From: Acidobacteriota bacterium
Lineage (GTDB): Bacteria > Acidobacteriota > Terriglobia > Terriglobales > Acidobacteriaceae
Reading direction: 5' to 3'
Length of the DNA stretch: 5,910 nucleotides
Assembly: GCA_021781255.1 (NCBI GenBank)
Contig: JAJXXG010000392.1
Location: 1 to 5,910, forward strand
Part shown: in pieces, positions 1 through 5,898 of the stretch
Layout: each line of letters begins with the position of its first letter
How positions within the stretch are numbered: position 1 is the stretch's first letter
Translations under genes and position numbers: made by a program
Notes under the pieces: generated by a model
The model's input: the letters and a program-made list of their open reading frames with translations, nothing else
Told to the model about the DNA's origin: nothing
Databases searched by the model: none

Positions 1-2430
1 GCCCTTGATGCGGGCGATAGGCGCTGTGCATGGCCCCAGCACGCGCACCGCGCCGCGGCTCTGGTCTTTGACAAGGTATTTGCCGAGCGTAGACGCCCAC
101 CCCGCGGCCTCCTCCAGCTTTTGCGAATGCACCAGCACGTTTGCCAGCACCCCGAACGGCGGGTAATGCATCCAGCGGCGGTATTTCAGTTCGCGCTCGG
201 CGAAGGCCGTGTAGTCGTGCGCCGTGGCGGCAAGAATCGCGTAATGATCGGGATAGTACGTCTGCACCACTACGCGGCCCGGCAGCTCTCCGCGTCCGGC
301 GCGCCCGCTTACCTGCGTCATCAGTTGAAAGACCCGCTCTGCGGCGCGAAAATCCGGCATTGAAAGCGCGTGATCGCAACCCACCACGCCCACCAGCGTC
401 ACACTATGAATGTCGTGGCCCTTGGCGATCATCTGCGTGCCCACCAGCAGATTGATCTCGCCCGAATGCAGCCGCGCCAGCAGTTGCTCCAAATCGTAGC
501 GCCCGCGCACCGTATCGCGGTCCATGCGGCCGATGCGCGCGCCCGGAAAGATCTCCGTGAGCCGCTCTTCGCCCTGCTGCGATCCGGCGCCCAGGTAGTA
601 AAGGTGTTCGCTGTCGCACTTGGGGCAGTGCGCCGGCACCGTGCGCCGAAAGCCGCAGTAGTGGCACTCCAGCCGCTGTCCCGCTTGCGCGATACCGGAC
701 TCTTCGACTGCTGCCTTGTGGTGCGTCAGCGCGATGGCGCAGTTCCGGCACTCCAGCTTTTCGCCGCAGGCCCGGCACATTACGGCAAACGAGTAGCCGC
801 GCCGGTTGAGCAGGATCAGCGCCTGTTCGCCGCGGTCCAGGGCCGCCCGCGTCTGCTCAATCAGCGATCGCGAAAAGAGCTGGTCGCGACTGGTCTCCTG
901 AAACTCGCGGCGCATGTCGATCAGCTCCACTTCAGGCAGCGGGCGGTTCATCACGCGGTCGCGCAGCTCGATGCGCGCGTACTTGCCCTGCGCCGCGTTT
1001 TGCCAGCTTTCGAGCGAAGGCGTGGCCGAGCCCAGCACCGCCACGGCCCCCGCCAGCTTGGCGCGCATCACCGCAACGTCGCGCGCGTTGTAGCGCGGCG
1101 TTTCCTCCTGTTTGTAGCTCTGGTCGTGCTCCTCGTCCACAAGGATCAGTCCCAGATTCGGCGCAGGCGCAAAGATCGCCGAGCGCGTGCCGACCACAAT
1201 CGGCGCGTCGCCGCGCCGGATGCGCCGCCACTGCTCACTGCGCTCCTCGGGCGTAAGCGCGGAGTGCAACAGCGCCACCTTCTGCCCAAATGCCCGATCG
1301 AGCAGGCCGGCCATCTGCGGCGTCAGACCGATCTCGGGAACCAGCAGAATTGACGCAAGACCCCGATCGAGCGCCCTCTGCATGGCGGCAAGATAGACGG
1401 CAGTCTTTCCAGAACCGGTTACTCCAAAAAGCAGAAAGGGATGAAATCCCCCGATTGCGCCCGTGATCGTCGCCAGCGCATCGGTTTGCGCTGCATTCAA
1501 GCTCCAGGGCTCGGCTGCCGGCGTCAACCCTCCCAGCCGAAATGCCTCCGGCCGCTCATCGATCCGCACCAGCCCGCGGCGAACTAATGTCTGAAGCGTA
1601 GACGAAGGTAGTTCGCGCCGCCGCAACTCGGCCAGCGGCATCTCTCCCCCGAAGGCCGCCAACTCGGCTAGAATCGTCTGCTGCTTCTCGGTCAGCCTGG
1701 GCAGGCGCGTCTCCGGAATCAGCACGGCAAAGCGTTCCATGCCCCGCGCATCGCGCTCCGCGGCCGCGGTCTCCCTGGCAATCCACTTCTTGCGCACCAT
1801 GCCGGCCAGCAGCGGCAGCGAGGCCGCCGTAGCCGTGCGCAGCGTGGACACTTTCACCGGCTCGCCTGAAGCCAAGCGCGAAAGCACCCGGTGTTCCATG
1901 TCCTGCGTTTCACGCGAGAGCTTTCCGCGCCGCCGGCCCACACTTCCTTTCAATCTGTCATCCTGAGCGAGCCCTTCGTAGAACGAAGGGCGAGTCGAAG
2001 GATCTGCGGTTGTCCTTTTCCCGGACCACTGTGAGTCAATCCCCGAGTCGCCCTCCGCCGCGGTCGCCAGCGCATCTCGCCCCAGGTCCGTCAGCCGGTA
2101 ATAGACTGTGCAGCGCACCTCCGCCATCAACGGCAACATGGCGCGCAGCACCTCGCCCAGCGGCGCCAGGTAGTACTGCGCGGTCCACTCCGCCAATTCC
2201 AGCAGGTGTTCGCTGAGCAGCGGCTCCTCGTCCAGCACGGCTTCCAGGTACCGCACCTCGATCTCAGCCGGAGCCTTCGCGTCGAGCGCCGTCACCACTC
2301 CAATCAGCTTCTCGTTGCGGAAGGGGACAATCACCCGCGCCCCGCGCTGCGGCCTCTGCCCTGCGCGCACCCCGTAGGTAAACGTGTGGTCCAGCGGCAC
2401 CGGCAACGCGACTTCGCAATAAGCAGGCAT
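1..2430 (-). CDS. priA: Primosomal protein N' (PriA), replication-restart helicase; 3' end cut off by window edge
   Basis: PriA is a superfamily 2 3'-to-5' DNA helicase that recognises stalled or repaired forks and reloads the replisome. I translated the whole stretch by hand: 810 codons without a stop. Visible are the N-terminal 3'-binding domain (from about residue 1 to 110), a winged-helix region (about 110-230), Walker A GVTGSGKT (336-343), VPEIGLTPQ (364-372), the DEEH box (432-435), GSATPSLES (467-475), eight zinc cysteines (552, 555, 561, 564, 589, 592, 602, 605), GTQMIAKGHD (664-673) and the motif VI stretch ending GRAGRG (709-714). It stops at ...GPCTAPIARIKG, so probably several dozen C-terminal residues are missing. 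The ATG start is fixed by an in-frame TGA at 2445-2443; no clear Shine-Dalgarno is seen. It is longer than E. coli PriA (732 residues), partly because of an in-frame repeat at residues 140-158 and a larger loop between the zinc-cysteine pairs. Family assignment is secure. Confidence 0.97.
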   Translation of the reverse strand, partial: MPAYCEVALPVPLDHTFTYGVRAGQRPQRGARVIVPFRNEKLIGVVTALDAKAPAEIEVRYLEAVLDEEPLLSEHLLELAEWTAQYYLAPLGEVLRAMLPLMAEVRCTVYYRLTDLGRDALATAAEGDSGIDSQWSGKRTTADPSTRPSFYEGLAQDDRLKGSVGRRRGKLSRETQDMEHRVLSRLASGEPVKVSTLRTATAASLPLLAGMVRKKWIARETAAAERDARGMERFAVLIPETRLPRLTEKQQTILAELAAFGGEMPLAELRRRELPSSTLQTLVRRGLVRIDERPEAFRLGGLTPAAEPWSLNAAQTDALATITGAIGGFHPFLLFGVTGSGKTAVYLAAMQRALDRGLASILLVPEIGLTPQMAGLLDRAFGQKVALLHSALTPEERSEQWRRIRRGDAPIVVGTRSAIFAPAPNLGLILVDEEHDQSYKQEETPRYNARDVAVMRAKLAGAVAVLGSATPSLESWQNAAQGKYARIELRDRVMNRPLPEVELIDMRREFQETSRDQLFSRSLIEQTRAALDRGEQALILLNRRGYSFAVMCRACGEKLECRNCAIALTHHKAAVEESGIAQAGQRLECHYCGFRRTVPAHCPKCDSEHLYYLGAGSQQGEERLTEIFPGARIGRMDRDTVRGRYDLEQLLARLHSGEINLLVGTQMIAKGHDIHSVTLVGVVGCDHALSMPDFRAAERVFQLMTQVSGRAGRGELPGRVVVQTYYPDHYAILAATAHDYTAFAERELKYRRWMHYPPFGVLANVLVHSQKLEEAAGWASTLGKYLVKDQSRGAVRVLGPCTAPIARIKG
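1956..2012. repeat. Dispersed repeat ('CHPER...SKDLRL' type) inserted in frame in priA
   Basis: The plus strand reads TGTCATCCTGAGCGA, then an inverted repeat with 9-base arms (1971-1979 and 1983-1991, loop AGA), then TCGAAGGATCTGCGGTTG. Read on the plus strand it gives CHPERALRRTKGESKDLRL. From memory, variants of this peptide turn up as spurious ORFs in acidobacterial and some other genomes because the DNA repeat is dispersed there. Here the element lies inside priA and is read on the minus strand as TTADPSTRPSFYEGLAQDD (PriA residues 140-158) without a stop or frameshift. The sequence and hairpin are seen directly; membership of a dispersed family is recalled and untested. Confidence 0.75.
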
Positions 2431-2444
2431 GGAAGGCAAGATTC

Positions 2445-2450
2445 AGTGTA
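2445..2450 (-). promoter_or_regulatory. Possible -10 box for priA
   Basis: On the minus strand TACACT lies 14 bases upstream of the priA ATG, which would give a 5' leader of only about 8 bases. No convincing -35 box is present at 16-18 bases. It is the best match in the short intergenic region but is weak. Confidence 0.25.
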
Positions 2451-2490
2451 GGGGATATGGCAGGGCCCGGATATTCGGCATTGCACAAAC

Positions 2491-2505
2491 CCTGGGCACC
2501 CCAGG
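2491..2505. repeat. Small perfect inverted repeat in the priA/glucokinase divergent intergenic region
   Basis: CCTGGG-CAC-CCCAGG is a perfect 6-base inverted repeat with a 3-base spacer. It sits between the two divergent genes, 61 bases from the priA ATG and 71 bases from the kinase GTG. It could be a protein-binding operator or chance in GC-rich DNA; there is no T-run to suggest a terminator. Confidence 0.3.
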
Positions 2506-2564
2506 TTCGGCCCGTTCATCTCCATTTAATATTGAACCGTACGACCTAACGCACCGTAGCGCTT

Positions 2565-2570
2565 TACAAT
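2565..2570 (+). promoter_or_regulatory. -10 box (TACAAT) for the glucokinase gene, probably leaderless
   Basis: TACAAT matches the bacterial -10 consensus at five of six positions and ends 6 bases before the GTG start at 2577. Transcription would therefore begin at or within a base or two of the start codon. No Shine-Dalgarno is seen upstream. A TTGAAC at 2532-2537 resembles a -35 box but is 27 bases away, which is too far; no good -35 exists at 16-18 bases. Confidence 0.45.
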
Positions 2571-2576
2571 GCAACC

Positions 2577-3326
2577 GTGATCAAGCCAAAAGCCACGCTC
2601 GCCGCCCCTGTGTCCCGCGCCTCGTCGCGCGCCTCACGCCCCATCACGCTCGCCATCGACATTGGCGGCTCGGGAATCAAGGCTATGTTGCTCTTGCCCT
2701 CGGGTAAGTCGTTCAGTAATCGCGAGCGCATTGCCACTCCCGGCGTACCCACGCCGCGCGCTGTGCTCAAAGCGCTGGACGTGTTGCGCGCGCGCCTGCC
2801 CGGCTTCGATCGCGTGTCTGTGGGCTTTCCCGGCGTCATCAGGCGTGGCATTACATTGACCGCCGTCAACCTTCACCCCAGGTGGGCAGACTTTCCGTTG
2901 CAGGCCGAACTCGAGAAGCGATGGAGGAAGCCTGTCCGCGTGGCCAACGACGCCTCCGTGCAGGGCTATGGGGCCATCAGGGGCCACGGCGTGGAACTGC
3001 TCCTGACGCTGGGCACAGGCATGGGTTCGGCGCTATTTACCGATGGCAAGCTCTGCCCCGGCCTCGAACTCGGCCATCACCCCTGGCGCGAGAAGACCTA
3101 CGAGGACTACCTTGGCCGTCGCGGCCTCGACAAATACGGCAAGAAGCAATGGAACAAGCGTCTCCGCGAGGCCATCGAGCAGACGGCAGCCACCTTCAAC
3201 TGGGACCATCTCTACCTGGGCGGCGGCAACACTAAAAAAGTCGACTTCAAGCTTCCGAAAAACGTCACCATCGTGTCGAACCGCGATGGCATCCTGGGCG
3301 GCGTGGATCTGTGGCGGGAGCAATAG
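2577..3326 (+). CDS. ppgK: Polyphosphate glucokinase, ROK family
   Basis: A 249-residue cytoplasmic sugar kinase that phosphorylates glucose to glucose 6-phosphate, in this subfamily using inorganic polyphosphate (often also ATP). Visible signatures are the phosphate-binding motif DIGGSGIK (28-35), GFPG (83-86), the sugar-binding VANDA with likely catalytic base Asp125 (122-126), TLGTGMGSALF (144-154), ELGHHP (164-169), TYEDYLG (174-180) and YLGGGNTKK (213-221). The zinc motif CxCGxxGCxE of ordinary ROK glucokinases and repressors is absent, and there is no DNA-binding domain; together with ELGHHP and GGGNTKK this points to the polyphosphate branch. The GTG start is the first start codon after an in-frame TAA at 2547-2549; GTG at 2610 is the next in-frame possibility. 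The first 21 or so residues are a Ser/Ala/Arg-rich extension before the first strand. The gene faces away from priA and converges on the uracil-DNA glycosylase gene. Family call is strong; the phosphoryl donor is inferred. Confidence 0.9.
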   Translation: MIKPKATLAAPVSRASSRASRPITLAIDIGGSGIKAMLLLPSGKSFSNRERIATPGVPTPRAVLKALDVLRARLPGFDRVSVGFPGVIRRGITLTAVNLHPRWADFPLQAELEKRWRKPVRVANDASVQGYGAIRGHGVELLLTLGTGMGSALFTDGKLCPGLELGHHPWREKTYEDYLGRRGLDKYGKKQWNKRLREAIEQTAATFNWDHLYLGGGNTKKVDFKLPKNVTIVSNRDGILGGVDLWREQ

Positions 3327-3331
3327 CAACG

Positions 3332-4252
3332 CTAGCCCCGCCCCGGCGCCTTCAGCCCCAACTCCTTCATCGCAATCTGCAAATCCGCCCACGCTTCTTT
3401 CTTCTGCCGCGGATCGCGCAGCAGAAACGCCGGGTGATACGTCACGATAAGGCTCATGCCGCGAAAGGCGTGCACGCGGCCGCGCAGCCCGGCCAGCGGC
3501 TGGCGCGCGCCCAGCAGATACGTTGCTGCCGTGGCTCCCAGCGCCACCAGAACCTGCGGACGCACCACGTCGATCTGGCGGAAGAGGAACGGCGAACAGG
3601 TGTTGGCTTCTTCAGGCTCCGGAGTCCGATTGCCCGGCGGCCGGCATTTGACCACATTGGCGATGTAGACATCCTCGCGCTTCAGCCCCATGGCGGCAAT
3701 CATGTTGTTCAGCAGTTGCCCGGCGCGGCCAACAAAGGGCAGTCCCTGCGCGTCCTCATCGGCTCCGGGGCCCTCGCCCACAAACATCAGCCTTGCCGTA
3801 GGCGATCCATCAGCGAACACGATCGAGTGGCGGCCCGTGTGCAGCGCGCAGCGGGTGCAGTCGCCGATCTCGTCGCGGATCAGTTGCAGGGCGGCGGCGC
3901 GCTGCTCTGCGGGAATTGCAGCAGCGATTTGCGGAGGCGCGGGAAAAACTTTGCGCGTCTTGATGGCAGCTTCCTCTCCAAAGACGTTAGGCTGAGCGAT
4001 TGGGGTTTCGGGGGTGGGCCTGGGTTCGTTCGGTCCCGCCATCTCACCGGAAGAAAGGCGAGAGGATGGGGCGCCCCGCGCTGTTGCGGGAGCGGAATTG
4101 GCCACCAAGGACTCAGAATCGAGACCTGGGTCGCCTGATTCCGAGTCAGGATCAACGGGCCGCCGGTAAAAATCCGTCAGCCCCAGATCGCGATAGAAGC
4201 GCATGCGCTCGGCCAGAGCGTCACGAGTGGCGGAATCGAGCGCGCGCGGCAA
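3332..4252 (-). CDS. udg: Uracil-DNA glycosylase, family 4 (4Fe-4S type)
   Basis: A base-excision repair enzyme that removes uracil (from cytosine deamination) from DNA. The catalytic domain occupies about residues 115-303. It shows four cysteines fit to hold a 4Fe-4S cluster (132, 135, 203, 219), the active-site motif GEGPGADEDAQGLPFVG (159-175), VKCRPPGNRTP (201-211), VALGATA (236-242) and the DNA-binding HPAFLL (273-278). At 306 residues it is about 100 longer than compact family 4 enzymes. The extra part is an N-terminal helix-like segment (about 10-31, ending TDFYRR) and a Pro/Ser/Ala/Glu-rich, probably disordered linker (about 32-105). The start is TTG, 5 bases after the coaBC stop, with GGAG 8 bases upstream; an internal ATG at residue 17 lacks a ribosome site and would remove part of the N-terminal helix. 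It is probably cotranscribed and translationally coupled with coaBC. The family is certain; the start is likely. Confidence 0.94.
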   Translation of the reverse strand: MPRALDSATRDALAERMRFYRDLGLTDFYRRPVDPDSESGDPGLDSESLVANSAPATARGAPSSRLSSGEMAGPNEPRPTPETPIAQPNVFGEEAAIKTRKVFPAPPQIAAAIPAEQRAAALQLIRDEIGDCTRCALHTGRHSIVFADGSPTARLMFVGEGPGADEDAQGLPFVGRAGQLLNNMIAAMGLKREDVYIANVVKCRPPGNRTPEPEEANTCSPFLFRQIDVVRPQVLVALGATAATYLLGARQPLAGLRGRVHAFRGMSLIVTYHPAFLLRDPRQKKEAWADLQIAMKELGLKAPGRG

Positions 4253-4257
4253 GCCTT

Positions 4258-5571
4258 CTACTCCACAATGAGCTGGCGGCGTCTCGCACTCAATGACGCG
4301 CTCTCGCTCAGGACGCGGTCCTGCGGCGATTGCTCATCCCGCTGCTCATCGAGCTCCAGCACCAATGGGCGCGGTCGGCGCAGCGTCAGAATCTCGTCAA
4401 GAATGCGATCGGCAAGCTGGCGCTTGGGCATCTCAGGCAGCTCAACGGCCGTGGTCCGCGTAAGAAATGTCGCCGCATTGGTATCGGCGTCGATGCCCAC
4501 GCCCTCGCTGGCCACATCGTTCACCACAATCGCGTCGGCGCCCTTCTTGAGCAGCTTGGCGCGGCCGTTTTCCATGCGGTTTTCGGTTTCGGCGGCAAAG
4601 CCCACAATCAGCTGCCCCGGCCGCCGGCGGCGCACCACCTCGGCCAGAATGTCTTCAGTCGGCGCGAGTTCGATCGTCATCGGGCCCGTGCGTTTGAGCT
4701 TTTGCGCGGAAACGTTCACAGGACGATAGTCGGCCACGGCAGCGGCTTTTATGACGAGCGTTGCCTCCGTCATGCGCGTGAGCACAGAGTTCCGCATCTC
4801 GTCTGCGGTGGTGACCTTCACAAGCTCGCAATGCGCCGGGGCGTGCAGGCTCGACGGCCCACTGACGAGAATCACCTTGGCGCCGCGGCTGCGCGCGGCC
4901 TCGGCCAGCGCATAGCCCATCTTGCCGCTGGAGCGGTTGCCAATGAAGCGCACGGGATCGAGCGCCTCGCGCGTGCCTCCTGCGGTTACCAGCACCACCT
5001 CGCCGGCCAGTTCGTGTCGGCGTCCGATCGCGCCCAGCACTGCCTCGGCGATCGCCTCCGGTTCCGCCATGCGGCCCGCGCCCACCATTCCACAGGCCAG
5101 CTCCCCCGTTCCCGGCTCCACGATGCGCACGCCGCGCTGCCGCAGAATTTCAAGGTTCGCCCGCGTGGCCGGATGGTTCCACATATTCACATTCATCGCC
5201 GGCGCAACCAGCACCGGCGCGGTGGTGGCAAGATACAGCGTGGATAGAAAATCGTCGGCGATGCCGTGAGCGAACTTGGCCAGAATATTGGCCGTGGCCG
5301 GAGCTACCACGAGTGCGTCGGCCCATTGCGCCTCGGCGATATGGTCAATGCCATTCTGCTCGGCCTCGGCATCGCTCGCAACCCATTCCTCCCACAAGCT
5401 GGTGACCACTTTGTGTCCGGTGAGCGCGGCAAAGGTGAGCGGCTGCACAAACTTCTGCGCCGACGCGGTCATTACCACGTGCACCTCGACCGCCTGGCGC
5501 TGCATCGCGCGCACCAACTCTGCCGCTTTGTATGCGGCGATTCCGCCGGAGACGCCCACCGTTACTCTCAT
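4258..5571 (-). CDS. coaBC: Bifunctional phosphopantothenoylcysteine decarboxylase / phosphopantothenate-cysteine ligase
   Basis: This cytoplasmic enzyme carries out two consecutive steps of coenzyme A synthesis: CTP-dependent joining of cysteine to 4'-phosphopantothenate, then FMN-dependent decarboxylation to 4'-phosphopantetheine. The N-terminal CoaC half (1-185) shows GVSGGIAAYK (6-15), active-site His77, the PAMNVNMW loop (124-131) and Cys160 in GELACGMVGAGRM. The C-terminal CoaB half (190-400) shows VTAGGTREALDPVR (195-208), GNRSSGKMG with Asn212, AAAVADYRP (276-284), KLKR (291-294) and GFAAETE (324-330). Length is 437 residues against about 400 for the family; the excess is a polar C-terminal tail (from about 401). 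The ATG is the only possible start: an in-frame TGA lies six codons upstream at 5589-5587. There is no Shine-Dalgarno, and a TACAAT box lies 7 bases before the ATG. udg follows after 5 bases. Identification is secure. Confidence 0.97.
   Translation of the reverse strand: MRVTVGVSGGIAAYKAAELVRAMQRQAVEVHVVMTASAQKFVQPLTFAALTGHKVVTSLWEEWVASDAEAEQNGIDHIAEAQWADALVVAPATANILAKFAHGIADDFLSTLYLATTAPVLVAPAMNVNMWNHPATRANLEILRQRGVRIVEPGTGELACGMVGAGRMAEPEAIAEAVLGAIGRRHELAGEVVLVTAGGTREALDPVRFIGNRSSGKMGYALAEAARSRGAKVILVSGPSSLHAPAHCELVKVTTADEMRNSVLTRMTEATLVIKAAAVADYRPVNVSAQKLKRTGPMTIELAPTEDILAEVVRRRRPGQLIVGFAAETENRMENGRAKLLKKGADAIVVNDVASEGVGIDADTNAATFLTRTTAVELPEMPKRQLADRILDEILTLRRPRPLVLELDEQRDEQSPQDRVLSESASLSARRRQLIVE
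4261..4264 (-). promoter_or_regulatory. Ribosome binding site deciding the TTG start of udg
   Basis: GGAG on the minus strand lies in the last sense codons of coaBC, 8 bases before the TTG at 4252. It supports the TTG over later starts and suggests that ribosomes finishing coaBC restart on udg. Confidence 0.55.
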
Positions 5572-5578
5572 GATGTCG

Positions 5579-5584
5579 ATTGTA
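5579..5584 (-). promoter_or_regulatory. -10 box (TACAAT) for coaBC-udg, probably leaderless
   Basis: On the minus strand TACAAT ends 7 bases before the coaBC ATG. This is almost the same geometry as the box before the glucokinase gene. The start point would fall on or next to the ATG, which agrees with the absence of a Shine-Dalgarno. The -35 region is weak (CTGAAA at a short 14-base spacing, CTGACG at a long 21-base spacing). Confidence 0.45.
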
Positions 5585-5650
5585 GTTCAGGGGGCAGGTT
5601 TCAGGCGTCAGGGCGTAAGCAGGGCAAACGCGCCATGATTTCTCGATGCG

Positions 5651-5655
5651 AGGAG
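5651..5655 (+). promoter_or_regulatory. Possible ribosome binding site for the first repeat mini-ORF
   Basis: AGGAG lies 10 bases before the ATG at 5666. The spacing is slightly long but usable. It is the only good Shine-Dalgarno on the plus strand of this intergenic region. Confidence 0.3.
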
Positions 5656-5665
5656 CGACAATAGC

Positions 5666-5806
5666 ATGAGCTTGCAGGTCATTGAAGAATGCCATCGAGG
5701 GCTTTGTAACAAGGGCACGGCCTTCGAGGCTGCGGAAGAACTCCATCGGAAGCGGCTCTGTAACAAGGGCACGGCTTCAGCCGGGCCGATCAAGAACGCA
5801 AAATGA
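5666..5806 (+). CDS. Possible 46-residue repeat-encoded small protein (unrecognised)
   Basis: I do not recognise a function. The frame opens with ATGAGC after an AGGAG and ends at TGA 5804-5806. The peptide contains two related blocks: EECHRGLCNKGTA (residues 7-19) and EELHRKRLCNKGTASAG (24-40), then PIKNAK. It behaves as one repeat unit plus an extra 45 bases, so the frame is kept. Its stop overlaps the next ATG (ATGA), where a similar mini-ORF begins. No signal peptide or membrane segment is seen. The conserved frame across the block difference (a 3-base indel, AAGCGG versus GGG) favours coding, but with so few copies this may be chance, and the element may instead be a non-coding palindromic repeat. 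Treat as a candidate only. Confidence 0.3.
   Translation: MSLQVIEECHRGLCNKGTAFEAAEELHRKRLCNKGTASAGPIKNAK
5768..5787 (+). repeat. Hairpin in repeat unit 1
   Basis: GGCACGGC-TTCA-GCCGGGCC forms an 8-base stem with one A/G mismatch. It resembles a REP-like palindrome. No T-run follows, so it is not a standard terminator. Confidence 0.5.
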
Positions 5807-5898
5807 GTCGGGCTTTACAGGCTGCGGAAGTACTCAATCGGAAGCGGCTCTGTAACAAGGGCACGGCTTCAGCCGGGCCGATCAAGAACGCAAAATGA
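5803..5898 (+). CDS. Possible 31-residue repeat-encoded mini-ORF (unrecognised)
   Basis: This frame starts with ATG overlapping the stop of the previous mini-ORF as ATGA, and its own stop again overlaps an ATG at 5895 that opens a further copy cut by the window edge. It reads MSRALQAAEVLNRK followed by RLCNKGTASAGPIKNAK. Compared with the preceding copy it differs at two bases in the comparable 92-base stretch, and both change the amino acid (Glu to Val, His to Asn). There is no Shine-Dalgarno of its own, so it could be translated only by coupling. Function unknown; it may be a by-product of the repeat. Confidence 0.25.
   Translation: MSRALQAAEVLNRKRLCNKGTASAGPIKNAK
5860..5879 (+). repeat. 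Hairpin in repeat unit 2
   Basis: This is the identical hairpin to the one 92 bases earlier, with the same single A/G mismatch in the stem. The diverged first copy keeps a different stem at the matching place (5718-5723 with 5727-5732). Confidence 0.5.

Noticed and set aside
370..1353. A 327-codon open frame on the plus strand
   Set aside because: It lies fully antisense to priA, whose helicase motifs are all intact; it is rich in Arg, His and Ala as expected of a GC-rich shadow frame.
1971..1991. The 9-base-stem hairpin as a transcription terminator
   Set aside because: It lies within the priA coding frame and no T-run follows on either strand; it is better explained as part of the dispersed repeat.
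2532..2537. TTGAAC as the -35 box of the glucokinase promoter
   Set aside because: It is 27 bases from the TACAAT box, outside the workable spacing.
3311..4138. A 275-codon open frame on the plus strand
   Set aside because: It is antisense to the uracil-DNA glycosylase and shows no domain.
4110..4147. An 11-base inverted repeat (one mismatch) in the udg linker
   Set aside because: It encodes two Asp-Ser-Glu-Ser segments, and that codon series is itself nearly palindromic, so the inverted repeat follows from the protein repeat.
4330..5247. A 305-codon open frame on the plus strand
   Set aside because: It is antisense to coaBC, which has every catalytic motif; composition is typical of a shadow.
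5345..5793. Minus-strand open frames of 133 and 61 codons reaching into the repeats
   Set aside because: The first is out of frame within coaBC, and both are the reverse reading of the repeat array; the plus-strand frames have the better start signal and the ATGA linkage.
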